Shown: in pieces, positions 18,433 through 26,622 of the stretch
Numbering within the stretch: position 1 is the first letter of the stretch
How the letters are laid out: each line of letters starts with the position of its first letter
Assembly: GCF_000527155.1 (NCBI RefSeq)
Contig: NZ_AZUQ01000001.1
Location: 1,172,554 to 1,236,553, forward strand
Length of the DNA stretch: 64,000 nucleotides
Reading direction: 5' to 3'
From: Haloglycomyces albus DSM 45210
GTDB taxonomy: Bacteria > Actinomycetota > Actinomycetes > Mycobacteriales > Micromonosporaceae
Translations under genes and position numbers: made by a program
The notes under the pieces: generated by a model
What the model saw: the letters and a program-made list of their open reading frames with translations, nothing else
Told to the model about the DNA's origin: nothing
Databases searched by the model: none

Positions 18433-20274
18433 ATGACGCACTACCGACACAACCTCCGCGACCTGGAGTTCAACCTATTCGAGGTCTTCAACACCCAGAA
18501 GACCCTGGAGCACTCCGCGTTCAGCGAGCTGGACACGGATGTGGCCAAAGAAATTCTGGCTCAGGTCGCTCATCTCGCAGAAAACGACATCGCGGCCAGT
18601 TATGTGGAAGGGGACCGCAGCGGCACGGACTTCGATCCCTCCACCGGTACCGTCACTCTTCCGGACGCGGTCAAAAAGAGCTTCGCCACCCTCATGGAGG
18701 GCGAATTCTGGCGCCTTGACCTTCCCGACGAACTGGGCGGAACCTACGCCCCGCGTTCCCTCTGGTGGGCCATGTCCGAACTTATTCTGGGTGCCAACCC
18801 GGCTCTGTTCATGTACGCCGCCGGACCTTCCTTCGCCACCACCATGTGGGAGGAAGGCACCGAAGAACAGAAGAAATGGGCCAAGATCGCCATTGAAAAG
18901 CAGTGGGGCGCCACCATGGTCCTGACCGAACCCGACGCGGGCTCCGACGTCGGTTCCGCCGTCACCAAGGCTTACAAGCAGCCCGACGGATCCTGGCACC
19001 TCGAAGGCGTTAAGCGCTTCATCACCTCGGGTGACCACGACATGGCGGAGAACCTCCTGCACTACGTGCTGGCTCGTCCGGTCGGAGAAGAAGGCGTCGG
19101 CGGTCCCGGCACCAAGGGCCTGAGCCTGTTCGTCGTGCCGAAGTACCTCTTCGACACCGAGACCGGTGAACTCGGTGAACGCAACGGCGTTTACGCCACC
19201 AATGTAGAAAAGAAGATGGGCCTCAAGATTTCGGCCACCGCCGAGATGACCTTCGGCGACAAGAGCCCGGCCAAGGGTTGGCTCCTGGGCGACACGCACG
19301 AGGGCATCCGTCAGATGTTCCTCATCATCGAATACGCCCGCATGATGGTCGGCACGAAGGCCACCGCGGCCCTGTCCACCGGGTACCTCAACGCACTCGA
19401 CTACGCCAAGTCCCGTGTTCAGGGTGCCGATCTGCGTAAGGCCAGCGACAAGACCGCTCCGCGCGTGACCGTCATCAACCACCCGGACGTCCGCCGCTCC
19501 CTGTTCATGCAGAAGGCTTATTCCGAAGGACTGCGGGCGCTCATCTGCTATACGGCCGACTGGCAGGACAAATCCCGTCTCGCGGAAATGGACGGCGACT
19601 CCGAAGAAGCCGAAGAGGCCAAGATGATCAACGATCTCTTGCTGCCGGTCATCAAGGGTTGCGCGTCGGAACGTGGATACGAGATGCTCAGCCACGAGAC
19701 GCTGCAGACCTTCGGTGGCTCCGGCTTCCTGCAGGATTATCCGATCGAACAGTACGTCCGCGACTCCAAGATCGACAGCCTGTACGAGGGAACCACGGCC
19801 ATCCAGAGCCTGGACTTCCTCTTCCGGAAGATCCTGAAGACCCAGGGTGCCTCGCTGATGACGGTGGCCACCGAGATCGGCGAATCGGTGGAGGAAGGTT
19901 CCGACGAGCTGGAAGGTGCTCGCGCCAGCGTGAAGCGCGCCCTGGGCGACGTTCAGGGAATTCTGGAAGCCCTGCAGCCCGCCTTCATGTCGGCCATGAG
20001 CGGTGAACCGGGAGAAGAGTTCTACGAAACCGGTCTACACTCCCGCCGTCTCCTCTTGGCGACTGGCGACCTGCTGATCGCCTGGATGCTGCTGCGTCAG
20101 GCCGAAGTGGCCCAGAAGAAGATCGACGCCGGTAGCGACGAGGAGTTCTATAAGGGCAAGGTCAGCGTGGCCAAATTCTTCGCCAACGAAGTACTGCCGC
20201 GTCTCACCGCCGACCGCAAGATCGTGGAGAACTCCGACCTGACCATTATGCAGGCCAGCGAAGAGTCCTTCTAA
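18433..20274 (+). CDS. Acyl-CoA dehydrogenase, long form (FadE5-like)
   Basis: 613 residues, longer than the 380-residue classical enzymes because of a C-terminal extra helical domain. FAD- and substrate-binding segments are clear: MVLTEPDAGSDVGSAVTKA, the middle-domain WHLEGVKRFITSGDHD, and QTFGGSGFLQDYPIEQYVRD. The catalytic base sits in DSLYEGTTAIQSLDFL (E in YEGT). It oxidises acyl-CoA to the trans-2-enoyl form and passes electrons to ETF. This long subfamily includes FadE5 of mycobacteria, which accepts a wide chain-length range. GAAGGAA lies before the ATG. It is a single gene ending at a perfect palindromic hairpin. Confidence 0.93.
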   Translation: MTHYRHNLRDLEFNLFEVFNTQKTLEHSAFSELDTDVAKEILAQVAHLAENDIAASYVEGDRSGTDFDPSTGTVTLPDAVKKSFATLMEGEFWRLDLPDELGGTYAPRSLWWAMSELILGANPALFMYAAGPSFATTMWEEGTEEQKKWAKIAIEKQWGATMVLTEPDAGSDVGSAVTKAYKQPDGSWHLEGVKRFITSGDHDMAENLLHYVLARPVGEEGVGGPGTKGLSLFVVPKYLFDTETGELGERNGVYATNVEKKMGLKISATAEMTFGDKSPAKGWLLGDTHEGIRQMFLIIEYARMMVGTKATAALSTGYLNALDYAKSRVQGADLRKASDKTAPRVTVINHPDVRRSLFMQKAYSEGLRALICYTADWQDKSRLAEMDGDSEEAEEAKMINDLLLPVIKGCASERGYEMLSHETLQTFGGSGFLQDYPIEQYVRDSKIDSLYEGTTAIQSLDFLFRKILKTQGASLMTVATEIGESVEEGSDELEGARASVKRALGDVQGILEALQPAFMSAMSGEPGEEFYETGLHSRRLLLATGDLLIAWMLLRQAEVAQKKIDAGSDEEFYKGKVSVAKFFANEVLPRLTADRKIVENSDLTIMQASEESF

Positions 20275-20280
20275 TCGTCT

Positions 20281-20302
20281 CGGTCCCGGACGTCCGGGAC
20301 CG
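20281..20302 (+). terminator. Perfect palindromic hairpin after the acyl-CoA dehydrogenase
   Basis: A 22-bp exact palindrome (CGGTCCCGGAC and its complement) lies six bases past the stop codon, with no T tract. Confidence 0.7.
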
Positions 20303-20317
20303 ATCATTCTGTCCTCA

Positions 20318-20514
20318 GCCGCTTCCCGACACTGGGCTGCTTGGGATCGGGGAGCGGCACTTTATGGTCCGTCCCCCACAGTCCGGTCGTCACCCGGTTT
20401 TGAGAAGCACCGATGTTCGTCAGTCGCATCAGGGTTTCCCAAAGACGGGTGACGACCGGCGGACCATGTGAGTCGCCGGGGATGAACGAGGTGCCTCCTC
20501 TCATCCCTGGCGAC
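20318..20514 (+). ncRNA. Candidate structured RNA: three consecutive long hairpins
   Basis: Stem 1: GCCGCTTCCCGA (20318-20329) pairs with 20347-20358, with one wobble. Stem 2: CCGGTCGTCACCCG (20383-20396) pairs exactly with 20446-20459, extended by ATGGTCCG (20364-20371) with 20460-20467. Stem 3: GTCGCCGGGGATGA (20472-20485) pairs with 20501-20514, with an inner GAGG/CCTC. On the plus strand stem 3 is followed by TTTGCTTTTGCT, which resembles a terminator. Nothing here codes for protein convincingly. It could be an independent small RNA or an unusual 3' untranslated region shared by the two converging genes. Confidence 0.45.
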
Positions 20515-20525
20515 TTTGCTTTTGC

Positions 20526-21305
20526 TCACTCCGACTGAGCGATCGCGGTACGGATCCCGAAACCGGCACCTCCCGGCGACCGCAGCACGGCCCATCGGTA
20601 ACCGTCCGCCGCCCATTCCTCCTCGAGTTGTTCGGCTCCGGAGTTCAGGGCTGTATCGAGCGCGGCATCGAACGAATCCGGTTGAAACATAACCGTCCAG
20701 TGGCCCGGAAGGTCGGCCTCCGCTCCTTCGGCGCGATGAAAGCCGCCGAACGGACGGGTCACACCGTCGACCTCAAGATCGCGGAAACGGTCATTGTCAA
20801 TCGACGTCGTCGTCCATCCGAACAGGTCGCCATAAAATTGGCCGGGATCGTCCAAGGAACCGCGGTAGCCGTATTCAAACCAGGAGGCGGTGTTGTCCTC
20901 GTATACGACGTGCCGGGACGATTCCGCATCAAGCTCCTCTACGACGAGAAACAATCCCCCGAACGGGTCGGTGAGCATCGACCAGCGCAGACGCCCGGGC
21001 AGCTCCACCGTCGGCTTCCGAACCGACGCTCCCGATTCCACCGCTCGAGCCACGGCCACGTCGCAGTCGGACACTCGGAACGAGACGTACCAGCAACTTC
21101 CGGGATCGTCATCACCAGGGTTCATCGGGGTCACTCCCCCGACCGGTCGGCCGTCTCGCGATCTAGTGAGGTCGGCGAATTCGCTGTTTTGCGCTTGTAT
21201 TCGACGCGTGTTCCAGCCGAACAAACCGTGGAAGAAGTCGAACTCGGATTCGGGATCGGCGGTATACAAGTCAACGCGAACCGGAGCTCCGATGGGATGG
21301 GACAT
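20526..21305 (-). CDS. Two-domain VOC (glyoxalase/bleomycin-resistance) protein
   Basis: 259 residues from the ATG at 21305, seven bases after AGGAG. It consists of two tandem VOC domains. The first (about 1-120) begins GAPVRVDLYTADPESEFDFFHGLFGW. The second (about 130-255) begins NTASWFEYGYRGSLDDPGQFYGDLFGW. Each has the D/F-x-x-x-F-Y/H-G-x-L-F-G-W signature of the CFP-30-like actinobacterial family. Such proteins bind metals or small ligands; no reaction can be named. It is often annotated as a bleomycin-resistance-like or hydroxylase protein without proof. A parS site lies about 95 bases upstream of the start codon. Confidence 0.85.
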   Translation of the reverse strand: MSHPIGAPVRVDLYTADPESEFDFFHGLFGWNTRRIQAQNSEFADLTRSRDGRPVGGVTPMNPGDDDPGSCWYVSFRVSDCDVAVARAVESGASVRKPTVELPGRLRWSMLTDPFGGLFLVVEELDAESSRHVVYEDNTASWFEYGYRGSLDDPGQFYGDLFGWTTTSIDNDRFRDLEVDGVTRPFGGFHRAEGAEADLPGHWTVMFQPDSFDAALDTALNSGAEQLEEEWAADGYRWAVLRSPGGAGFGIRTAIAQSE

Positions 21306-21398
21306 GTGGTTACTCCTGGATGAGAGCGGTCGGTGCGTATCGATTCTAAATCGCACCACCGACAGGCCAGGGGGCTTCAATCCCAGGCGTCGCCGCCG

Positions 21399-21414
21399 TG
21401 TTTCACGTGAAACA
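21399..21414. promoter_or_regulatory. parS: parS centromere site
   Basis: The 16-bp sequence TGTTTCACGTGAAACA matches the bacterial parS consensus exactly. It lies between the VOC gene and the HIT-like gene, about 1.4 kb from the end of parB. Confidence 0.95.
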
Positions 21415-21430
21415 TCGAGGTGAAGGAGCG

Positions 21431-21988
21431 TTAATCGTCGTCCATCCACGCCGCGATGTATTCCAGATCCAGAACCCACTGCCGCTCCTCGACCGTCGGT
21501 AGAATCTCATCCCACATCGTCAAAAACGGACCACGAAGCTGCAGATACCCGGACGGACGCCCGAGAAACCACTGCTGCAGGTGTGCCGTGCCATCACCCC
21601 AGCGGTTCACGTGCACTTGCGAGACGGACTCCAGAGAGCGAATCGCACGTTCCAAGCGAACGGTCAACAGCCCGAGTTCCGCTGCGTGCATGCTGGACAG
21701 ATCCCCCAAGTCGAGGTGAAATCGCGGTTCCAAGACCACGATGACCGGGAGCCCACTGGGTTTCTGCGGAGCACGCAATCGCCACCGATCATTGACCCAG
21801 AGATACTCCTCATCCGCACTCCGGCACGACGCGCACGTATTCGGATCGGAGCCGCGCCGTTCAGGTTCCCGTTCCGCCGGCGGCTCCACCGGTTTCAGCC
21901 GAAGGTTGCCTTCGAAGGGGAACGCCGGCCATTCGACGAATCCCGGCAAATCATTTCCATTCCGATCACTTTTACGCGGAAAACCCAT
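21431..21988 (-). CDS. HIT-superfamily-like protein with altered histidine motif
   Basis: 185 residues. A Cys pair CASC near residue 52 could begin a zinc site. VIVVLEPRFHLDLGDLSSMH is the family's central strand and helix, and VHVNRWGDGTAHLQQWFLGRP is the active-site strand. In actinobacterial relatives of the HIT/GalT fold the last element carries an H-x-H; here it reads AHLQQW. The second histidine is therefore glutamine, as in the H-P-Q form of GalT-like enzymes. The activity could be nucleotidyl transfer or hydrolysis, or the protein may only bind nucleotides. It begins 12 bases after a purine-rich GAGGAAGTG. There is no operon partner. The family call is moderate. Confidence 0.65.
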   Translation of the reverse strand: MGFPRKSDRNGNDLPGFVEWPAFPFEGNLRLKPVEPPAEREPERRGSDPNTCASCRSADEEYLWVNDRWRLRAPQKPSGLPVIVVLEPRFHLDLGDLSSMHAAELGLLTVRLERAIRSLESVSQVHVNRWGDGTAHLQQWFLGRPSGYLQLRGPFLTMWDEILPTVEERQWVLDLEYIAAWMDDD

Positions 21989-22218
21989 AACACTTCCTCT
22001 TGACTTCGATTCGAATTGCCTGACAGGGTGCCTCCTCCAACTCCCCTAAATTCTATTTCTTTGGAACACAACAGAATAGACCCATCCCACTCCTGGCCCG
22101 ACCACGTCCGTTTGCAGTGGGGTTCGCCTATGGTCTTTCTGGATGACTCTTTTAGTTCCTTCGACCACATCACGGGAAGTAATTCGGCCAATCCGGCCCT
22201 ATCAGGCACAATGGTGGG

Positions 22219-22770
22219 GTGCAATCTACAGTGACTGAGAATCCCGATCCCGACGTCTCGTCGGTATTGATGGATCCGCCGGTCACCGCCGCGCTCGTGG
22301 ATGAACTCTCACAATTGTGGGTTCGGGTCACCAACGCCGGCGGTTCCGTCGGTTTCGTCCCGCCGATTGACCTCAAGCAAGTCCGTCCGCATACCGTATC
22401 TATCCTGTCCAAGGTCATCGACCGAACCGACACCTTGGTCGCAGTGCAGAAAGGGGCCGCCATTGTCGCTTGGTGTGTTCTCACATCAAACGACAGCCCA
22501 CCGCGAAGCAGTTGGCGCACGATGCGGCACGTGCAAGTCGACCCCGACCTACAGGGTTCCGGTATAGGCGGAGATCTCCTGGAGGCGGCCGATACCGTCG
22601 CCAAGCAAAAACTCGGACTACGGGCGCTCAGTTTGAAAGCACGCACCGGAACAGGTGCGGTTGACTTTTACGCGCGACACGGATTCCGCGAAGTAGGGCG
22701 TCTTCCCCACGCGGTGGAAATCAGCCCGGATGACTGGCGTGACGACGTCATCATGTGGAAAGAGCTGTAA
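22219..22770 (+). CDS. GNAT-family acetyltransferase
   Basis: 183 residues from a GTG; a second GTG four codons later may be the real start. The N-terminal 70 residues form the helices that precede the fold. The acetyl-CoA signature is in RHVQVDPDLQGSGIGGDLLE (Q-x-x-G-x-G), followed by ALSLKARTGTGAVDFYARHG and FREVGRLPHAVEI. The substrate is unknown. It converges on parB, and both transcripts end at the 42-bp palindrome between them. There is no functional link to chromosome segregation beyond position. Confidence 0.85.
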   Translation: MQSTVTENPDPDVSSVLMDPPVTAALVDELSQLWVRVTNAGGSVGFVPPIDLKQVRPHTVSILSKVIDRTDTLVAVQKGAAIVAWCVLTSNDSPPRSSWRTMRHVQVDPDLQGSGIGGDLLEAADTVAKQKLGLRALSLKARTGTGAVDFYARHGFREVGRLPHAVEISPDDWRDDVIMWKEL

Positions 22771-22781
22771 CGAGTCAGAAG

Positions 22782-22823
22782 AAGGGCGGGGGGATGTTTC
22801 ACGTGAAACATCCCCCCGCCCTT
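22782..22823. promoter_or_regulatory. parS: parS inside a 42-bp perfect palindrome between convergent genes
   Basis: The consensus parS occupies 22795-22810. The flanks AAGGGCGGGGGGA and their exact complement extend the symmetry to 42 bp, giving a strong hairpin on either strand (followed by TTTA on the plus side). It can act as a bidirectional terminator as well as a ParB site. Confidence 0.93.
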
Positions 22824-22843
22824 TATGTCAGAAGACTAGGAGA

Positions 22844-23890
22844 CTACTGATCCAGTTTCATTTGCTCGACGATGCGATCCAAGTCCGCCACCGACGCGAA
22901 GTCAATAACGATCTTCCCCTTCTTCTGCCCCCAGGTGACTTTCACACTGGTTTCAAAATGATCGCTCAAGCGCTCCCGCAGTTCTTCTAGACCGGGCGCC
23001 TTGATTTTGTCCGCCTTCTTCGGTGCCTTCGCCTCTGGCTTACCGTCGTCGGCTTCCGGAGTCTCCTCCAGTTTGCATGCGGTCACCAATTCCTCGGTTG
23101 ACCGGACGGTCAGCCCTTCGCTGATGATCCGTTCGGCAATATGTTCTTGGGAGGAATCGTCCTCCAAGCTCAATAGCGCGCGAGCATGGCCAGCGGTGAT
23201 GACCCCCGCCGCGACCTTCGTCTGTACACGACCGGGCAGTGACAGCAGCCGGATCATATTGGAAATCTGCGGCCTCGACCGCCCAATGCGACTGGCGAGC
23301 TCTTCCTGAGTAACGCCGAATTCCTCTAGGAGCTGTTGATAGGCCGCCCCCTCTTCCAGCGGGTTGAGTTCCACCCGATGAATATTTTCAAGGAGCGCTT
23401 CGCGTAGCATTTCATCGTCGGCCGTCTGCCGAACGATCGCGGGAATCTCTTTCCATCCCAGTGCCTTGGCGGCACGCAGGCGGCGCTCACCCATGACCAG
23501 TTCATAGACTCCATCGGACGTGAGTCGAACGGCCACCGGTTGCAGCATCCCCACTTCACGGAGCGATACCTGCAACTCTTCCAGAGAATCCTCGTCGAAA
23601 ATCTGACGCGGCTGCTTGGTATTGGCCACCACCGCGTCGACCGAAACGAGTTGGAAGTCCGCGCCCGGGACCCGGTGCAGTTCCGCCTCGGTTTCCGATG
23701 TTTCACGTGAAACATCGGAGCCTCCAGCCTCCATCGTCTCGGATTCTCGCTGTGCGGGAGTGGCACCTTCCGCCTTCTCTATGGGCTCGGCATCCTCGGT
23801 TGATTCCTCGGATCCCGATACATCGGCCACCCCCGTCGGGATCAAGGCACCTAGGCCACGACCGAGTCCACCTCGTTTTGTTGCCGCCAT
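22844..23890 (-). CDS. parB: Chromosome-partitioning protein ParB
   Basis: 348 residues. The N-terminus MAATKRGGLGRGLGALIP is the conserved ParA-stimulating segment of ParB. A variable acidic linker (about 20-75) follows. The CTP-binding core contains VMGERRLRAAKALGWKEIPA (G-E-R-R-x-R-A), and the helix-turn-helix contains TQEELASRIGRSRPQISNMIRLLSLP. The C-terminal dimerisation domain ends FASVADLDRIVEQMKLD. It loads at parS, spreads as a CTP clamp and organises the origin for segregation. Its start codon lies two bases beyond the parA stop, so the pair is one operon. A parS site lies inside its own coding sequence (23699-23714), where it encodes VSRET. Confidence 0.97.
   Translation of the reverse strand: MAATKRGGLGRGLGALIPTGVADVSGSEESTEDAEPIEKAEGATPAQRESETMEAGGSDVSRETSETEAELHRVPGADFQLVSVDAVVANTKQPRQIFDEDSLEELQVSLREVGMLQPVAVRLTSDGVYELVMGERRLRAAKALGWKEIPAIVRQTADDEMLREALLENIHRVELNPLEEGAAYQQLLEEFGVTQEELASRIGRSRPQISNMIRLLSLPGRVQTKVAAGVITAGHARALLSLEDDSSQEHIAERIISEGLTVRSTEELVTACKLEETPEADDGKPEAKAPKKADKIKAPGLEELRERLSDHFETSVKVTWGQKKGKIVIDFASVADLDRIVEQMKLDQ
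23699..23714. promoter_or_regulatory. parS: parS site within parB
   Basis: An exact TGTTTCACGTGAAACA, extended by CCGA/TCGG to a 22-24-bp palindrome. It lies in the variable linker region of ParB, where it is read as VSRET. Confidence 0.95.
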
Positions 23891-23892
23891 CT

Positions 23893-24867
23893 TTAATTCT
23901 TTCCATTCGTCGTACGACCCGCGCCGCGTTTGGCGATTTCGGCCGCCGCTTCCAGATAGCGCAAGGCCCCCTTGGAAGCGGGGTCGTAGGTGATGATCGA
24001 CTGCCCGTATCCGGGGGCTTCCGACAGTCGAACGCTTCGCGGCACTACCGATTCAAGCACGATTTCGTCGAAATGTCCGCGAACTTCCTTCTCCACTTGA
24101 TCGGCAAGTTTGGTCCGCTTGTCATACATGGTCAAGAGAATGGTCGACACCCGCAAACGCTCATTCAGATGGGACTTGACCAACTCGATGTTCTGCAACA
24201 ACTGCCCCAGGCCTTCCAGGGCGTAATATTCGCACTGAATCGGAATCAGGACTTCCTTCGCCGCTACCAATGCATTGACCGTCAGCAGCCCCAGCGAAGG
24301 CGGGCAATCAATCAGAACATAATCGATCTCACCGTCGTAGGCGGCCAAGGCCTTCTGCAGGCGAGCCTCCCGGGCCACCACGTTCACCAATTCGACTTCG
24401 GCTCCCGCAAGGTCGATGGTCGCCGGTACACAATAAAGTCCGGGAACCCCCTCCACCTCGTGCGTGACATCGGACAGCGGGGAACCGTGGACCAATGCCT
24501 CGTAAACTCCGGGAGTGTCGACATCATGGTTGACGCCCAAACCGGTGGACGCGTTCCCCTGCGGGTCCAGGTCGATAACCATGACGCGATTTCCATGCAA
24601 TGCCAGGGAAACCGCAATGTTAACCGTGGAGGTGGTCTTTCCAACGCCGCCTTTCTGATTGGCGATCGCCATGGTCCGACGTGCGGTCGGGCGCGGAACT
24701 TCCGTCTCACCCTTGGGGTTCAGGATTCGCATCGCACGTCGCACCTCCGCGGCCATGTCCACTTCTGGCTCCTCTGCCACGGAAGGGGTTTGACTCGGAA
24801 TATCATTATCCTGAGTCTTGTCCTCCGGCTCCGCGGTCTCATCAGGTGCTGCGTGTCGTGCCATCAC
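23893..24867 (-). CDS. parA: Chromosome-partitioning ATPase ParA
   Basis: 324 residues from the GTG at 24867, which has GGGGAGG seven bases upstream. The frame stays open to a GTG at 25101, which would add 78 disordered residues without a good ribosome site. The deviant Walker A motif is ANQKGGVGKTTSTVN. The Walker A' is VMVIDLDPQGNAS and the Walker B is IDYVLIDCPPSLGLLT. ParA binds DNA non-specifically in the ATP state and pulls ParB-parS complexes apart. The C-terminus ends with a basic tail. It is the first gene of the parAB operon and follows rsmG, as in most actinobacteria. A mild uncertainty remains about the start. Confidence 0.95.
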   Translation of the reverse strand: MMARHAAPDETAEPEDKTQDNDIPSQTPSVAEEPEVDMAAEVRRAMRILNPKGETEVPRPTARRTMAIANQKGGVGKTTSTVNIAVSLALHGNRVMVIDLDPQGNASTGLGVNHDVDTPGVYEALVHGSPLSDVTHEVEGVPGLYCVPATIDLAGAEVELVNVVAREARLQKALAAYDGEIDYVLIDCPPSLGLLTVNALVAAKEVLIPIQCEYYALEGLGQLLQNIELVKSHLNERLRVSTILLTMYDKRTKLADQVEKEVRGHFDEIVLESVVPRSVRLSEAPGYGQSIITYDPASKGALRYLEAAAEIAKRGAGRTTNGKN

Positions 24868-25144
24868 TGTGTGGCCTCCCCCGTGCTCTTGCGTTTCATG
24901 GGGATTACTCCCCTGCTCTGAGATGTCAGAACCATACGACGCTGGTTTGACAGCCATATCAAGAGTATCGCGAATCCGAACCTCGGCTGCCGATGGTTCG
25001 GAGAAAGCCTGATTGGATGAACGGGACCTCGAGTCTTGGGGGGACGTACTGTCGGCGGCTTCACCGCCGTCTTGGTGTTCTCTGGGATTGGAAGAGTTCA
25101 CATCAATAGATTACGTCCTATGCTTTAACTCTCCAACCCCGGTA

Positions 25145-25807
25145 TCACTTCTTGCGAATCGATACCACCGTCGTGGGCATCTCCACCACCGATTCGCTGC
25201 CGTAGTATTCGATCACCGGTTTACTCCCCTTGGCTTTCGAAATAATATAGCGGTCTCGCTCAATTTCCTCCGGAGCACTCCTGCCCTTCAAGGCCATCAT
25301 CGTCCCACCTCGCTTGAGGAGCGGGAGACACCAACGCGCCAGCTTCCCCAAGGGCGCCACGGCACGTGATACCGCCACATCGAACGCGCCCTTTTTGTCC
25401 ACTTCATCGGCTCGGGCTCGAACCACCTCAACATTGCGCAATCCCAAGGACTGCACCGTTTCCAGTAGAAATATCGTCCGTCGCTCCATCGGCTCGACCA
25501 AGGTCACGAAGATGTCGGGACGTGCGATCGCCAGTGGAATTCCGGGGAGTCCCGCTCCCGATCCCACATCGACCACGTGGGCCTCCGCACCGATTCCATC
25601 TGCTATCACCGCGCTGTTCAGCACGTGGCGCTCCCACAGGCGAGGTAGTTCGCGAGGCCCCAGCAATCCGCGTTCGATTCCATCGGTGGCGAGAAGTTCG
25701 ACATAGCTACATGCCGTCTCAATTCTCTCATCAGCCCCAAAAACGGAGCCCAATGTTTCACGTGAAACATTGGGCTCCGTTTCGGAGGCACTTGTCTCGT
25801 CATTCAC
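25145..25807 (-). CDS. rsmG: 16S rRNA (guanine-527-N7)-methyltransferase RsmG
   Basis: 220 residues. The SAM-binding motif is HVVDVGSGAGLPGIPLAIAR, followed by VTLVEPMERRTIFLLETVQS, typical of the GidB/RsmG family. It methylates G527 in the 530 loop of 16S rRNA; loss gives low-level streptomycin resistance in other bacteria. The N-terminal 20 residues (ETEPNVSRETLGSVFG) are unusual in being encoded by a parS site within a 42-bp perfect palindrome. The gene order jag-rsmG-parA-parB is the conserved one. The start ATG is supported by synteny rather than by a strong ribosome site. Confidence 0.95.
   Translation of the reverse strand: MNDETSASETEPNVSRETLGSVFGADERIETACSYVELLATDGIERGLLGPRELPRLWERHVLNSAVIADGIGAEAHVVDVGSGAGLPGIPLAIARPDIFVTLVEPMERRTIFLLETVQSLGLRNVEVVRARADEVDKKGAFDVAVSRAVAPLGKLARWCLPLLKRGGTMMALKGRSAPEEIERDRYIISKAKGSKPVIEYYGSESVVEMPTTVVSIRKK
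25741..25782. promoter_or_regulatory. parS: parS inside a 42-bp perfect palindrome within rsmG
   Basis: The consensus is at 25754-25769. The flanks AAACGGAGCCCAA and their exact complement extend it to 42 bp, all inside the first 25 codons of rsmG. A hairpin of this strength in the 5' coding region is unusual. Confidence 0.93.
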
Positions 25808-25846
25808 GAGGCTGCGCCTTTCCGTAGACTTTCGGTCCCCTGGCCA

Positions 25847-26341
25847 TTATTCCGGACGAATCACGACCCGACGGCGCGGCTCGGAGCCTTCCGACTCGCT
25901 CTCCACACCGTCGGTGGCATTAATGACGTCGTGGACGGCCTTGCGCTCGAAGGCGCTCATTGGCTCGAGTTTCACCGGACGACCGGTATCCAACACCTTC
26001 TCGATGGTGCGACGTGCCACTCCGGAGAGCTTGTCGCGTCGTTTGGCCCGGAATCCCCCGATGTCCAGCATGAGCCGGGAGTGCTCCCCGGTCTTACGAT
26101 AGACCGCCAGGCGGCACAACTCCTGTAGAGCTTCGAGGGTGACGCCCTTGGGGCCGATCAAATCTCCCAGGTCGCTTCCGACGATTTCCACCTGCGGGCG
26201 ATCGCCGACCACCAGTTCGTCAATGTCACCGTCGACATCGACGATGTCGAGCAGGCCTTCAATGTAATCCGCGGCCACTTCGCTCTGATCAAAAAGTTCA
26301 TCTTCGGAGGTCACTTCGTCCTCCCGCACCGTTGAGGCCAT
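25847..26341 (-). CDS. jag: Jag/KhpB-type KH-R3H RNA-binding protein
   Basis: 164 residues from the ATG at 26341. The KH-like part contains the G-x-x-G loop in GDLIGPKGVTLEALQELCRLA. The R3H domain follows (LMLDIGGFRAKRRDKLSGVARRTIEKV) and ends with PMSAFERKAVHDVI. This is the RNA-binding protein encoded next to yidC in nearly all Gram-positive genomes; it partners KhpA and affects cell elongation in firmicutes. The N-terminal 30 residues are acidic (EDEVTSEDELFDQSE) and lack the Jag-N domain of firmicutes. The ribosome site is weak, so the start relies on family alignment. It is part of the rpmH-to-parB cluster. Confidence 0.92.
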   Translation of the reverse strand: MASTVREDEVTSEDELFDQSEVAADYIEGLLDIVDVDGDIDELVVGDRPQVEIVGSDLGDLIGPKGVTLEALQELCRLAVYRKTGEHSRLMLDIGGFRAKRRDKLSGVARRTIEKVLDTGRPVKLEPMSAFERKAVHDVINATDGVESESEGSEPRRRVVIRPE

Positions 26342-26622
26342 AATTCTGTTTTGTGTCCTATCAGTCTGCTCACGTAAGTCTATAGTGCTAATGATATTCA
26401 ACCACTGTCCCCGAGTCCCGCTGAAGAACAACCTCACCAAGGACATCGCCTTCACCGCAATCTAACCAAACCGCCCTCGGTCGGCAGTGGTCCGTCACTC
26501 TTGTAGAGTATCGCGAATTAATAGAGTCCCGCCGAAAAGTATCCTCTCAACGACGGGACGCAACGGTCAATCGAAACGGCGAGACGCCTCCAGCGCACCG
26601 CTCATCCGACGGAGCCGTTCGG

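Noticed and set aside
20304-20504. 66-residue minus-strand frame downstream of the VOC gene
   Set aside because: It runs through the three long hairpins; the base pairing explains its sequence better than coding does.
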